64,000 nt of DNA from Alphaproteobacteria bacterium LSUCC0684 (GTDB taxonomy: Bacteria > Pseudomonadota > Alphaproteobacteria > Puniceispirillales > UBA1172): contig CP166130.1 of assembly GCA_041228335.1 (NCBI GenBank), forward strand, positions 1,884,638-1,948,637, in the 5' to 3' direction. The notes beneath the pieces are model-generated. The model saw only the letters and a list, made by a program, of their open reading frames with translations. It searched no databases and was not told where the DNA came from. Shown here in pieces: positions 1 to 9,400 of the stretch (position 1 is the first letter of the stretch; each line of letters begins with the position of its first letter). Both the position numbers and the translations under genes were made by a program.

Positions 1-84
1 GATATCCGGTCGGTGAGCACGAAAGTGGTGAAATGGGCCCTGCGTCGCCAGACCGGACGCCGCAAAGCCGCGGAACAGACTTGA
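1..84 (+). CDS. C-terminal end of an unidentified upstream gene (partial)
   Basis: The first frame is open from base 1 to a TGA at 82-84 and encodes a basic 27-residue tail (starts [12 protein letters not shown], ends KAAEQT). It lies 47 bp upstream of purH on the same strand. In alphaproteobacteria the gene before purH is often a heparinase II/III-like protein, and a VxWAxRR-like basic tail would suit it, but 27 residues are too few to name the product. The position next to purH supports a real gene end rather than chance. Confidence 0.45.
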   Translation, partial: DIRSVSTKVVKWALRRQTGRRKAAEQT

Positions 85-131
85 CCCGGAAGACGCATGA
101 AGGCAAGACACGCGAAAAAGAAAGCAGGATC

Positions 132-1715
132 ATGACCAGAACATCCATCGCCAATGCCCTGATCTCGGTTTCAGACAAGACCGGCATCGCCGATTTTGCC
201 CGTGAACTTGACGCCATGGGGGTACGGATCATCTCAACCGGCGGAACCGCGGCGCTCCTGGAAAAAGAGGGGATTGCCGTCACGCCGGTGAGCGACGTGA
301 CCGGGGCGCCTGAAATGATGGATGGCCGGGTCAAGACCCTCAACCCGATCATTCATGGCGGTATTCTGGCGCGCCGCGACATGAAGGATCATCTCGCCGC
401 CATGGAGGAACACCAGATCCCCGAAATTGATCTTGTGGTGGTAAATCTCTACCCGTTCGGATCGGTGCTCACCCGAGCCGATGCCACGAGGGAAGAGCTG
501 GTGGAAAATATCGATATCGGCGGCCCTGCCATGATCCGCGCCGCCGCCAAGAACCATGATTTCGTCACGGTTGTCACCGATGCCGATGCCTATCAGATCG
601 TCCTCAATGAGCTCCGGGATGGCGGCGTTACAGAGGCAACCCGGCAATGTCTCGCTGCCCGTGCCTATGCCCATACCGCCTGTTACGACGCCGCCATCGC
701 CGCCTGGATGCGAAACGACGGCCATGATGATACGCTGCCGCAATCACTGGCCATGGGCGGGATGAGGATTGAAACCCTCCGCTATGGTGAAAACCCGCAT
801 CAGGAAGCAGCGCTCTATCATCTCCCCGGCCGCACCTCCCGGGCCGGGGTGCTGACCGCAAGCCAGATTCAGGGCAAGCCGCTCAGCTACAACAACATCA
901 ACGACACCGATGCGGCGTTTGAACTGGTGGCGGAATTTGACGCCCCGAGCGTTGCGATCATCAAACACGCCAACCCTTCAGGCGTGGCCAGCCACGATGA
1001 TATCCGAACGGCCTGGCAGCGCGCGCTTGCCTGCGACCCGGTCAGCGCCTTTGGCGGGATTATCGCGCTGAACCGCCCGCTCGAAGCCGATCTTGCCGAA
1101 GACATCACCCGTCTCTTCACCGAAGTGGTGATTGCCCCCGGCGCAACCGCGGATGCAAAAGCCGTCATGGCCGCCAAACCCAATCTCAGGCTGCTTGTCA
1201 CCGATGGCATGCCGGACCCGGCCGAGGCGCGGCTGATGATCCGTTCGGTCAGCGGCGGCTTCCTCGCCCAGAGCGCCGATACAGGCCAGATAAGCGAAAC
1301 TGACCTTGAATGCGTGACCCGACTCAAGCCCAGCCCCGGGCAGATCACCGATATGCTGTTTGCCATGCGCGTGGCCAAGCATGTCAAATCGAACGCCATC
1401 GTCTATGCCAGGGACAGCGCCACGGTTGCCGTGGGCGCGGGCCAGATGTCGCGGCTTGATTCAAGCCGGATCGCCGCCCAGAAAGCTGCCGATCTTGCCC
1501 GCGAGGCCGGGTTTGACGTATCGCCGATCATCGGCTCCGTGGTCGCGTCCGATGCCTTCTTTCCCTTCCCGGATGGCTTGCTCGCCGCGGCCAGCGCCGG
1601 GGCTACGGCGGTTATCCAGCCAGGCGGATCGATGAAGGATGATGAGGTCATCGCCGCCGCCGATGAGGCCGGGCTTGCCATGGTTTTCACCGGGATGCGG
1701 CATTTCCGGCATTAA
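132..1715 (+). CDS. purH: Bifunctional AICAR transformylase / IMP cyclohydrolase PurH
   Basis: PurH catalyses the last two steps of de novo IMP synthesis in the cytoplasm: formylation of AICAR with 10-formyl-THF, then ring closure. The 527-residue length is normal. The N-terminal MGS-like cyclohydrolase domain shows [15 protein letters not shown] and [14 protein letters not shown]. The transformylase half shows RYGENPHQ, the IIKHANPSG active-site segment and the C-terminal [10 protein letters not shown] and [10 protein letters not shown] signatures. The ATG at 132 was chosen over an open-frame extension to 33 because the family begins just before [10 protein letters not shown] and an AGGA precedes it. 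The stop overlaps that of the convergent mutY within the TTAA at 1712-1715. The second purine gene, purD, lies about 44 kb away. Confidence 0.97.
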   Translation: MTRTSIANALISVSDKTGIADFARELDAMGVRIISTGGTAALLEKEGIAVTPVSDVTGAPEMMDGRVKTLNPIIHGGILARRDMKDHLAAMEEHQIPEIDLVVVNLYPFGSVLTRADATREELVENIDIGGPAMIRAAAKNHDFVTVVTDADAYQIVLNELRDGGVTEATRQCLAARAYAHTACYDAAIAAWMRNDGHDDTLPQSLAMGGMRIETLRYGENPHQEAALYHLPGRTSRAGVLTASQIQGKPLSYNNINDTDAAFELVAEFDAPSVAIIKHANPSGVASHDDIRTAWQRALACDPVSAFGGIIALNRPLEADLAEDITRLFTEVVIAPGATADAKAVMAAKPNLRLLVTDGMPDPAEARLMIRSVSGGFLAQSADTGQISETDLECVTRLKPSPGQITDMLFAMRVAKHVKSNAIVYARDSATVAVGAGQMSRLDSSRIAAQKAADLAREAGFDVSPIIGSVVASDAFFPFPDGLLAAASAGATAVIQPGGSMKDDEVIAAADEAGLAMVFTGMRHFRH

Positions 1716-2848
1716 GACTTGAGAATTCCGCCTGCCCGGGCGACCTTGCGCATCACCGTCGGCAGCGCAATATCCGAAAGCTCGGCCAGCGGCACCCAGC
1801 GCTGGGCCGGCGCAAGTTTCAGCCCCCCGGGGTCCGCGTCAAGGCAATGGATCGTGAGGATGACGCGAAAATGGCTGAACACATGCTCGACATTTGTGTT
1901 GAGCCGCCGCCCCTGCCCCAGCGCCGCTATAAGCCGGCCGGCGGAATTGTCCGCCGAAAGAGGATAATCCCGTATCGATGATGTGCCATCGGGCCAGTTC
2001 GTGCCGGGGAACATGTCCATCCCGCCAAGCATGCCTTGATCGGCCCGGGTTTCCACCAGCACATGGCCTTTGCCATCTAGCACCAGCACCGCCGTGCCAT
2101 ATCTCTCGGGCCGCGGGGCTTTTGCCGGCTTGACCGGATATCCTTCGGGATGTTGATCCCGCCCGAGGCAGGTTGCGGCAATCGGGCAGGACTGGCAGTC
2201 CGGGCGCGACAGTAAATCCGCCTTTTTCCGGGCCGGGGTGCAGATCATGGCGCCGAGGTCCATCATGGCCTGGGCAAAATCACCTGCTCTCGTCTCAGGG
2301 GTGAGGTGGTCCATGACAGCGGCAATTTCCTTCTTTGCCCCGGGCAGCGGCGTTGCGATGGCCTGCCAGCGTGCCACCACCCGCTCGATATTTGCATCCA
2401 CCACGACCGCGCGGCGGCCAAAGGCAATGGCCGCAATCGCCGCCGCCGTATAAGGCCCGATGCCGGGCAGTGTGCGCAAGCCTTCTTCGGTATCCGGAAA
2501 GACACCGCCTAATTCCCTTGAGACCATACCCGCCGTCTTGTGGAGGTTGCGGGCCCGGGCGTAATAGCCGAGACCGGCCCAGGCAGCCATCACCTCATCC
2601 CGCGGGGCGGCGGCAAGAGCGTGGATATCAGGCCAGCGATCGGTGAAAAGCCGGAAATATCCCTTCACGGTCGCCACCGTCGTCTGCTGAAGCATGGTCT
2701 CGGAAAGCCAGACCTCATAGGGATCTGCCTGCTTGCCCGGCGCTGCCCGCCAGGGCAGATCACGCCTTTCCTTGTCATACCAGTCAAGAAGACGGCCCGC
2801 CGCTTCAGGGCTTCGATCTTCAAGGGTTGCGGCGCTCGGTACTGGCAT
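1712..2848 (-). CDS. mutY: A/G-specific adenine glycosylase MutY
   Basis: MutY removes adenine mispaired with 8-oxoguanine or guanine in base excision repair. The 378 residues show [10 protein letters not shown] with catalytic Glu50, a helix-hairpin-helix LPGIGPYTA (about 127-135), catalytic Asp151 in [10 protein letters not shown] and a C-terminal NUDIX-like 8-oxoG-reading domain from about 250. The 4Fe-4S cysteines are Cys203, Cys218, Cys221 and Cys227, so the first gap is 14 residues instead of the usual 6 (C-x14-C-x2-C-x5-C). The reading frame is intact through this insertion. It is divergent from the DUF721 gene and convergent with purH, with overlapping stops. Confidence 0.95.
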   Translation of the reverse strand: MPVPSAATLEDRSPEAAGRLLDWYDKERRDLPWRAAPGKQADPYEVWLSETMLQQTTVATVKGYFRLFTDRWPDIHALAAAPRDEVMAAWAGLGYYARARNLHKTAGMVSRELGGVFPDTEEGLRTLPGIGPYTAAAIAAIAFGRRAVVVDANIERVVARWQAIATPLPGAKKEIAAVMDHLTPETRAGDFAQAMMDLGAMICTPARKKADLLSRPDCQSCPIAATCLGRDQHPEGYPVKPAKAPRPERYGTAVLVLDGKGHVLVETRADQGMLGGMDMFPGTNWPDGTSSIRDYPLSADNSAGRLIAALGQGRRLNTNVEHVFSHFRVILTIHCLDADPGGLKLAPAQRWVPLAELSDIALPTVMRKVARAGGILKS

Positions 2849-2959
2849 GTGCGGATCAATTTTCTGGTCTGGAAAGATGCGCTGTCATGCTACAATCCCA
2901 CCAGTGGCAGCACAACAGGCATGCGACCTTGAAAACACCCCCCCGGAGGAAGACCTGGC

Positions 2960-3475
2960 ATGGAGCAAGGCCGGAACAACTCAAAACGTGGCAACAGAGC
3001 CGCCCGGTTGAACACCATCACCTCTCGCCTGCTCAGCCCGGCCCTGCGGTCCCGCGGGATCACCATGGGCCGAATCGTCACGGAATGGAAGAAGATCGCC
3101 GGCCCATGCGCGGAATGGTGCGATCCCATGACAATTCAGTTTCCCAGGGGGCAGTCCAGCAAAGGCACGCTCACCTTGGCGGTGGTCCCGGGGCGTGGGC
3201 CTGAAATCCAGATGCAGATCCCCGAGATCATCCGCAACTGCAACGCGGTCTTCGGCTATGCCGCGCTTGAGCGAATCACGATGACACAGGGAAGATTTGA
3301 TAAAGGAAAGCCCGCAACTGCAACAGAACCGCCCCGCAGGCTTTCCCCCGAAGATGCTTCAAGCGTCGCTGAAACCGCCCCTGCCATTGCCGGAATCCGC
3401 GACGATGGCCTGCGTAAAGCCCTTGATAACCTTGGCAAGTCGCTCACCGGTGACGCGCCGAAAGACAATGGGTGA
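2960..3475 (+). CDS. DUF721 (DciA-like) family protein
   Basis: The protein has 171 residues. Its first ~110 match the DUF721 pattern: a basic N-terminus, a GRIVTEWKKIAGP motif (about 38-50), then a strand-rich LTLAVVPG segment and a helix ending near ITMTQGRF. The tail is Pro/Ala-rich and low in complexity. DUF721 includes DciA, a loader of the replicative helicase in bacteria lacking DnaC; transferring that role here is inference. A GGAGGAAG ribosome-binding site lies 7 nt before the ATG. It is followed by the DsbA-like gene and smc on the same strand, an order seen in many alphaproteobacteria. A TACAAT at 2891-2896 could be its -10 element. Confidence 0.8.
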   Translation: MEQGRNNSKRGNRAARLNTITSRLLSPALRSRGITMGRIVTEWKKIAGPCAEWCDPMTIQFPRGQSSKGTLTLAVVPGRGPEIQMQIPEIIRNCNAVFGYAALERITMTQGRFDKGKPATATEPPRRLSPEDASSVAETAPAIAGIRDDGLRKALDNLGKSLTGDAPKDNG

Positions 3476-3560
3476 ACCGCCGCCGGAAACAGCGCTTCCG
3501 AAATAGCGACCAGGCACCTGATCAATTCCATGGACAGGGCGGATACCCATACTCTATGAT

Positions 3561-4244
3561 GTGGCCATGATGAAAACACCTACAGCATATAGAATTACCG
3601 CCAAGGACCACCGCGGGCCGGATATCTCCCTTTCCCGCCGCCAGATCCTGGCCATGGGCGGGGCCGCGCTCATCTTTGCCGGTACAGGAACCGGCGGGGC
3701 ACATGCCGCCATTGACCTTGAGGCGGCGCTGGCACCACGCATCTACGGCAATCCTGATGCGCCGATCCATATTGCCGAATATTTTTCGATGTCCTGCGGT
3801 CATTGCGCCAATTTTCATCTCCAGACCTATCCGAAACTGAAAGCCGAATGGATCGATACCGGCAAGGCAAGATTTGAGTATAGAGACTTCCCCTTGCGCG
3901 GGCCTGCAATCTACGCCCATGCGCTGGCCCGTTCTGTCCCCGCCGAAGCCTATGAGAACATGATCGATATTCTGCTCCGGCAGCAGCAGACATGGGCCGG
4001 CGCCGATGATCCGGTATCCGCCCTTGCCCGGATTGCCCGGATCGCCGGGATCGGCAACGACGCCTTTGTTGAGATTATCCAGAACAGACCCTTCCTCGAA
4101 GGCATTGTTGCCATTGCCCAGAAAGGTTATGAAACCTGGGAGATCAATTCCACACCAAGCTTTGTCATCAATGATCAGGACGTGATCCGCGGCGATAAGG
4201 GATATGATGATTTCGTATCCGCTCTGCGCGGGTTTTCCACCTAA
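3561..4244 (+). CDS. DsbA-family thiol:disulfide oxidoreductase, probable Tat substrate
   Basis: This thioredoxin-fold periplasmic protein probably introduces or shuffles disulfides. It shows a twin-arginine leader (SRRQIL, about 25-30) followed by a hydrophobic stretch ending in AHA, the active-site motif CGHC at 79-82, and a cis-Pro loop STPSF near 200. At about 227 residues it has the usual length for alphaproteobacterial DsbA-like proteins. The start is uncertain: GTG at 3561 or in-frame ATGs at 3567 and 3570, none with a strong ribosome-binding site. It sits 17 bp before smc. DsbB is encoded far away at 59.3 kb. Confidence 0.88.
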   Translation: MAMMKTPTAYRITAKDHRGPDISLSRRQILAMGGAALIFAGTGTGGAHAAIDLEAALAPRIYGNPDAPIHIAEYFSMSCGHCANFHLQTYPKLKAEWIDTGKARFEYRDFPLRGPAIYAHALARSVPAEAYENMIDILLRQQQTWAGADDPVSALARIARIAGIGNDAFVEIIQNRPFLEGIVAIAQKGYETWEINSTPSFVINDQDVIRGDKGYDDFVSALRGFST

Positions 4245-4261
4245 ATACCAGGATTACAGCC

Positions 4262-7200
4262 TTGATATTCACCCACCTGAAAATGACCGGGTTTAAATCC
4301 TTTGCTGAACCAGAGCATATCAGCATTGAGGACGGGCTGACCGGTATTGTCGGCCCGAATGGCTGCGGCAAATCCAACATTGTGGAAAGCCTGCGCTGGC
4401 TGATGGGGGAAAGCTCCGCCAAATCCATGCGCGGCGGCGAGCTTGAAGATGTCATTTTCGACGGCACCGCCAGCCGCCCGTCACGAAATTTTGCCGAAGT
4501 CACCCTGACCATCGATAATTCCTCGCGCAAAGCGCCGGCCTCGCTGAACGATTCAGATGAGATTGAAGTCACGCGCCGGATTGATCGCGGCAAGGGCTCG
4601 CAGTTCCGCATCAATGGCAAGATTGCCCGGGCCAAGGACGTGCAGCTGCTCTTTGCCGATATGGCAACCGGACCACGTTCGAGCGGTATTGTCAGCCAGG
4701 GCAAGGTGGACGCGCTGATCAACGCCAAGCCCCGTGACCGGCGAAGCCTGCTTGAAGAAGCCGCCAATATCCGGGGGCTGCATCAGCGCCGCCATGAGGC
4801 CGAACTGCGCCTCAATACCGCCGAAACCAATCTCGACCGGCTTGAGGATATTCTCATTCAACTGGACGAGCAGAAAGCATCGCTCATCAAACAGGCACGG
4901 CAGGCGGCACGATATCGTTCCGTTGCCGACCGGATCCGCAAGGCCGATGCCCATCTGCTGCTGGCCAGATTTACCGCAACCCTAGGACGCGTCGACCAGA
5001 CCGAAACGCTGCTTCGTGAAGCCGAACGTCTGGCCGCGCAGGCAGCCGAAGATGCCGCGGCCAGGGCCCGTTTGCGCAATGATGCCGCCGATGCCCTGCC
5101 GCCCCTGCGCCAGACCGAAGCCGAGAAAGCCGCCGAATTGCAGCGCCTTACCCTTGCCCGGACCGAACTTGACAATGAAGAAGCCCGCGCGCTCAGGGCA
5201 ATGGAAGATGTTGAGCGGCGGCAGACCCAGATCACGACCGATATCAGCCGTGAGAACCAGCTTCTTGCCGATGCCGAGGAAGCCCTTGCCTCTCTCCGCG
5301 CCGAAGCTGAACGCATCACCGCCGATGATCAAACCGATGCCCCCCGGCTTGCCGACGCCGCCGAAGCCCTGAAAACGGCGCGCAGCGAAGCCGATGAGGC
5401 GGAACGTGCCCTTGCCGATGCCGCCGCGAAAAACCGCGCCGTCGAACGTGAGACAGAAAACATCAACCGCAGGATAGAGGAACTTTCCCGCCGTCTTGGC
5501 CAGATCGAAGAGAATCAGGCTGAAATTGACATCCCCCGGCTTGAGCGCGACGCCGCTTCCGCATCGGAAATCCGCCGCAAGGCCGAAGAAGATGCAGGTT
5601 CGATCAAGGCCCTGCTGGCCGAAGCCGAAACCCGCACCGAGGCGGCGCGCATCACCGCGGCCACCACCATGGACAGCCGCAGCAACGATACAGAAGTGCT
5701 GGCCCGGACCAGAGCCGAGGCCCAGGCGCTCAAGTCGCTTCTCGCGGTCGGTGAAGTGTCCGAAAAAACACCCGTATCTCAGGATGTCAAAGTGGATAAG
5801 GGCTTTGAGGATGCGCTGGCCGCCGCCCTCGGGGATGGTCTTGCCGCCCCCCGGGGACAGGACCGGAACGGATATTGGCTTGAGGCTGGCACCAGCCAGG
5901 ATGCCGGTTGCCCTCTCGGGGCATCGCCGCTGACAGATCACCTTTCGGCACCGAAAGCACTTGATGCGGCGCTGTCCGGGATCGGGATCGCCCGTGATGC
6001 CGCCGAGGCTGAAAAACTTCAACCCGGGCTGAAACCCGGCCAGGCGCTCACCACACGCGAGGGAGGACTCTGGAGATGGGATGGATTTGTTCAGCCCGTC
6101 GGATCGGAAACCGCCGCCGCCCAGCGGCTTCGCCAGGAAGCCAGACTCCGCGAACTCGAAGATATCCTGCCAGGAATCGAGGCGAAGGCCGAGACCGCGC
6201 AGCAGCAACTCGACGCCGCCATTGAGGCCCGCAAGGCAAGCGAAGCGGAAAGCCTGCGTCTTCGCGATGACGAACGCCGGCTGGATCAGCACCTGCTGAA
6301 CGCGGTACGCGACGATGAAAAAGCAGGCTCGGCCCTTGCCGCGGCGCGCCAGCGAATCGACGAACTTGAAAATGCCCATCGTGAAGCCAAGCACGCCCTC
6401 GCCGAAGTGGAAAAGGAAGCGCAGGATATCCGCGATGTCGCCGCGCTGGCCGAGGCGGTTGCCCGGGCCACGCAAACGGCCGAAGAAAAACGCCAGCAAC
6501 TCGCCGATGCCATGGGCGCTGAACGCAGCATCCGCAACGCAAGATCCATGCGCGAGACACGCCGCAATGAAATCATGCGCGAAACCGCCTCCTGGACCGA
6601 ACGCCAGCAGGGCGCAGGCAAGCAGCTCGAAGAACTTGCCCGGCGTCAATCCAGCGCCGTAGCCGAAGCCGAAACGCTGGCCGGAATGCCCGAAGAGATC
6701 CGCCGCAAACGTGAAGATCTGGCCGACCTGATCGAAAAAGCCGAAGACGCGCGGCGCAAGGCGGCGGATCTCCTTGCCGAAGCGGAAACCCGGCTTCGCC
6801 TTGCGGATGAAGCCGTGCGCGGGGCGGAATCGGCCCATGCCCAGGCCCGCGAGGAAACCATCCGCTGCGAATCCCAGCGCAATCTTCATCTCCAGGAACA
6901 GGCAACACTGGTCGACCGGATCAGGGAAAGGCTCAACGCAAGCCCCGATGCGCTGGCGGAGATCGCCGGGCTCAAGCCCGATGAGATGATCGACACCACC
7001 GATGATGCCATCGCCGTGCTCGAACAGCGCCATGAGCGGCTGATCCGGGAGCGCGAGAATGTCGGCCCGGTCAATCTTCGCGCCGAAGACGAGATGAAAG
7101 AGGTCGAAGAACGCATCGCCGGCATTGAGACCGAGCGTGATGACCTTATCGCCGCCATTGCCAAACTGCGTACCGCCATCAATCAGCTGAACCGTGAAGG

Positions 7201-7687
7201 CCGCGAACGTCTCTTGAAAAGCTTTGCTGACGTGAACCGTTATTTCGGCACGCTCTTCAACACCCTTTTTAACGGCGGCACCGCCGAGCTCAGCCTGACC
7301 GAAGAAGAAGATCCCCTCGAAGCGGGGCTGGAAATCCTGGCAAGCCCCCCCGGGAAGAAACTGCAGTCGCTCTCGCTGCTTTCCGGTGGCGAGAAAGCGC
7401 TGACCGCCATCGCGCTGATTTTTGCGGTCTTCATGACCAACCCTTCACCGATCTGTATTCTGGATGAGGTTGACGCCCCGCTCGATGACAGCAATGTCGC
7501 GCGTTTCTGCGATATTCTTGAGCAGATTTCCGACAAAACAGGCACGCGATTCATCATCGTCACCCACCATCGCCTGACCATGGCCCGGATGGATCGTCTT
7601 TATGGCGTTACCATGGAACAGAAAGGAGTGAGCAGAGTCGTCTCCGTTGATCTGCAACACGCTGAAAAGTTTGATAAATCTGCCTGA
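4262..7687 (+). CDS. smc: Chromosome segregation ATPase SMC
   Basis: SMC forms ring-shaped dimers that compact and organise the chromosome with ScpA and ScpB, which are not encoded here. The 1141 residues begin at TTG 4262; the first residues (IFTHLKMTGFKSF) match the family's beginning, so a later ATG is unlikely. Walker A is GPNGCGKS (31-38), followed by long Glu/Ala/Arg-rich coiled coils. A globular hinge lies at about 500-630, then a second coiled coil. The C-terminal head carries LSLLSGGEKALTAIAL and Walker B ICILDEVDAPLD. The very regular coiled-coil coding produces long spurious open frames on the other strand. Confidence 0.97.
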   Translation: MIFTHLKMTGFKSFAEPEHISIEDGLTGIVGPNGCGKSNIVESLRWLMGESSAKSMRGGELEDVIFDGTASRPSRNFAEVTLTIDNSSRKAPASLNDSDEIEVTRRIDRGKGSQFRINGKIARAKDVQLLFADMATGPRSSGIVSQGKVDALINAKPRDRRSLLEEAANIRGLHQRRHEAELRLNTAETNLDRLEDILIQLDEQKASLIKQARQAARYRSVADRIRKADAHLLLARFTATLGRVDQTETLLREAERLAAQAAEDAAARARLRNDAADALPPLRQTEAEKAAELQRLTLARTELDNEEARALRAMEDVERRQTQITTDISRENQLLADAEEALASLRAEAERITADDQTDAPRLADAAEALKTARSEADEAERALADAAAKNRAVERETENINRRIEELSRRLGQIEENQAEIDIPRLERDAASASEIRRKAEEDAGSIKALLAEAETRTEAARITAATTMDSRSNDTEVLARTRAEAQALKSLLAVGEVSEKTPVSQDVKVDKGFEDALAAALGDGLAAPRGQDRNGYWLEAGTSQDAGCPLGASPLTDHLSAPKALDAALSGIGIARDAAEAEKLQPGLKPGQALTTREGGLWRWDGFVQPVGSETAAAQRLRQEARLRELEDILPGIEAKAETAQQQLDAAIEARKASEAESLRLRDDERRLDQHLLNAVRDDEKAGSALAAARQRIDELENAHREAKHALAEVEKEAQDIRDVAALAEAVARATQTAEEKRQQLADAMGAERSIRNARSMRETRRNEIMRETASWTERQQGAGKQLEELARRQSSAVAEAETLAGMPEEIRRKREDLADLIEKAEDARRKAADLLAEAETRLRLADEAVRGAESAHAQAREETIRCESQRNLHLQEQATLVDRIRERLNASPDALAEIAGLKPDEMIDTTDDAIAVLEQRHERLIRERENVGPVNLRAEDEMKEVEERIAGIETERDDLIAAIAKLRTAINQLNREGRERLLKSFADVNRYFGTLFNTLFNGGTAELSLTEEEDPLEAGLEILASPPGKKLQSLSLLSGGEKALTAIALIFAVFMTNPSPICILDEVDAPLDDSNVARFCDILEQISDKTGTRFIIVTHHRLTMARMDRLYGVTMEQKGVSRVVSVDLQHAEKFDKSA

Positions 7688-7734
7688 CCTCATCAATATG
7701 AGACACTATGCCCCACAAAGGGGGCACCTAAGGC

Positions 7735-7763
7735 TTGACAGGGTGAGCCGCTATCCCTAATTT
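7735..7763 (+). promoter_or_regulatory. Candidate sigma-70 promoter of the atp operon
   Basis: A perfect -35 TTGACA (7735-7740) is followed 17 bp later by a weak -10 TAATTT (7758-7763), placing a start point about 30 nt upstream of atpI. A small hairpin without a T-run (TGCCCC-acaaag-GGGGCA, 7709-7726) lies between the smc stop and this site. The -35 and spacing are good, but the -10 matches only three of six positions. Confidence 0.4.
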
Positions 7764-7802
7764 GACGGCGTTTTGGCAAGCCTGAAACATAAGCCTTGAT
7801 TA

Positions 7803-8270
7803 GTGCTTGAAAGGGGTGGCACGAAAATTTCCCGGTCCAGTCAGCCAGACGCCAAGGAAGGCCGTTCCAGCAAACGGCAAGATGAGGCAGAGCTTAATGA
7901 TCTGCGTTCACGCCTTGACCGCGCTGAAAAAGCCAGGAAAGCCACCACCGAGAGCAGACGTAATCGAGCCGCATTGCCAGCCGAAGCCATGGCGCTTGTA
8001 GGCCGGATAGCAACGGAGATCGTTGCCGGAGTTGCGGTAGGCGGGTTTCTCGGGTGGATGCTGGACACCTGGCTTGGAACATCGCCGATCTTCATGATCG
8101 TCTTGTTCTTCCTCGGTGCCGGGGCTGGCATGCTGAACATCTGGCGTATGGCCACCGGCCATGGGCTTAAAGTTGGGTATTTTGATCAGGTTGACCCGGA
8201 AAAGGATATGCCGGTCGATCGCATGGGGAAAAACTCCCCGGAAACGGATGAAGACAGGAAAAGCGACTGA
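7803..8270 (+). CDS. atpI: ATP synthase accessory protein AtpI
   Basis: AtpI is a small membrane protein at the head of F-type ATPase operons that helps assemble the c-ring. The 155 residues have a long charged N-terminus, two transmembrane segments (about 75-95 and 99-118) with the family's GxxxGGFLGWMLDTWLG and GxGAGMLNIWR patterns, and a charged tail. The start is uncertain: GTG 7803 is used because no in-frame ATG occurs before the first membrane helix. Its TGA overlaps the atpB ATG by one base (TGATG), so translation is probably coupled. Confidence 0.85.
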   Translation: MLERGGTKISRSSQPDAKEGRSSKRQDEAELNDLRSRLDRAEKARKATTESRRNRAALPAEAMALVGRIATEIVAGVAVGGFLGWMLDTWLGTSPIFMIVLFFLGAGAGMLNIWRMATGHGLKVGYFDQVDPEKDMPVDRMGKNSPETDEDRKSD

Positions 8271-9013
8271 TGCATTCACCGGTTGAACAGTTTACGATCA
8301 AGGCTCTTTTTCATCTTCAGCTTTTCGGCTTTGATGTTTCCTTTACCAATTCCGCGCTGTTCATGCTGCTGGCCGTGATGGTGAGCGTTGCTTACCTCAC
8401 CTTTGCCATGCGCCGCCGGGAAATGGTGCCGGGGCGTCTGCAGGCTTCGGCGGAAATGCTCTATGAATTCATTTCCGAGATGGTGCGCAGCAATGTCGGC
8501 AACGAAGGCCGCCCCTATTTCCCCTTCATCTTCACGCTGTTCGTGTTTCTGCTTTTCGGAAACATGCTGGGCCTGATCCCGTATTCCTACACATTCACCA
8601 GCCAGATCGTCGTGACCTTTGTTCTGGCGGCGGTGGTTTTCGTCGGGGTGACGCTTGTTGCCCTGATCAAGCATGGCACCCATTTCTTCAGCTTCTTCAT
8701 TCCGCCGGGCGCGCCGAAAGCGCTGGTCCCGTTCCTCATCATCATTGAGGTGATCTCCTATTTTGTTCGTCCGGTCAGCCTTTCGGTTCGACTTTTCGCC
8801 AATATGCTCGCCGGCCACACGATGCTGAAAGTCTTTGCCGGTCTCGCCGTGATGATCACCGGCGCAGGCGGTGTTGCCATGGCCGGTTCCGTTCTGCCAT
8901 TTCTCGCGCTCATCGGCCTTACCGGGCTTGAAGTGCTTGTCGCCGGGCTGCAAGCCTATGTTTTCACCATTTTGACCTGTATGTATCTGAACGACGCGTT
9001 GCACCTGCACTAG
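8270..9013 (+). CDS. atpB: F0F1 ATP synthase subunit a
   Basis: Subunit a forms the stator half-channels for proton flow through Fo. The 247 residues show five to six hydrophobic helices. The conserved region [18 protein letters not shown] carries the essential arginine that interacts with the c-ring carboxylate. The N-terminus ([27 protein letters not shown]) is typical of alphaproteobacteria and mitochondria. It overlaps atpI by one base and is followed 67 bp later by atpE, whose leader contains a CCGCC-ATCT-GGCGG hairpin and an AGGAAGGA ribosome-binding site. Confidence 0.97.
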   Translation: MHSPVEQFTIKALFHLQLFGFDVSFTNSALFMLLAVMVSVAYLTFAMRRREMVPGRLQASAEMLYEFISEMVRSNVGNEGRPYFPFIFTLFVFLLFGNMLGLIPYSYTFTSQIVVTFVLAAVVFVGVTLVALIKHGTHFFSFFIPPGAPKALVPFLIIIEVISYFVRPVSLSVRLFANMLAGHTMLKVFAGLAVMITGAGGVAMAGSVLPFLALIGLTGLEVLVAGLQAYVFTILTCMYLNDALHLH

Positions 9014-9080
9014 GGGGCGCATCCGAATCCGCCATCTGGCGGGAATTGACCAACATGACAATCTAGGAAGGATCTGTATC

Positions 9081-9308
9081 ATGGAAGCTGAAGCTGCAAA
9101 ACTGATTGGTGCTGGTATCGCCGTACTCCCGCTGCTTGGGGTTGGTATCGGTATCGGGAACATCTTCTCCTCGCTGGTGAACTCCATCGCCCGCAACCCG
9201 TCGGCTCGTAACGACGTCTTCGGGATCGGCATTCTGGGCTTTGCCCTGACCGAAGCGATCGCGCTGTTCGCTCTTGTTGTTGCACTGCTGCTTCTGTTCG
9301 TATTCTAG
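9081..9308 (+). CDS. atpE: F0F1 ATP synthase subunit c
   Basis: This 75-residue proteolipid forms the rotating ring. It has two transmembrane helices with the glycine motif GVGIGIG (20-26), the polar loop ARNPSARND (37-45) and the ion-carrying Glu58 in [11 protein letters not shown]. No clear sodium-site signature is seen, so proton coupling is assumed. A very strong AGGAAGGA Shine-Dalgarno sequence precedes the ATG, and two stable hairpins follow the stop. Both are in keeping with the high synthesis rate needed for the multi-copy c subunit. Confidence 0.98.
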   Translation: MEAEAAKLIGAGIAVLPLLGVGIGIGNIFSSLVNSIARNPSARNDVFGIGILGFALTEAIALFALVVALLLLFVF

Positions 9309-9319
9309 GATTGCTGCCG

Positions 9320-9363
9320 GGCGCGGGAATTTCTTCCGCGCCTCCAGCACCCCCTTTCGGGGG
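9320..9363 (+). promoter_or_regulatory. Two consecutive hairpins between atpE and atpF'
   Basis: Stem 1 is GGCGCGG (9320-9326) with CCGCGCC (9336-9342). Stem 2 is CCCCC (9350-9354) with GGGGG (9359-9363) around TTTC. Neither is followed by a T-run, so they are more likely an mRNA-stabilising or processing element protecting the atpE message, or a partial attenuator, than a full terminator. Confidence 0.55.
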
Positions 9364-9400
9364 ATGAACGTTGAACAGACGCACGAACAGGATGCTTGAT

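Noticed and set aside
4982-7033. 683-codon open frame antisense to smc
   Set aside because: It mirrors the regular Glu/Ala/Arg codons of the SMC coiled coil. The product is Gly/Phe/Leu-rich without any recognisable domain.
7709-7726. Terminator after smc
   Set aside because: The 6-bp hairpin has no following T-run, so it is not counted as an intrinsic terminator.
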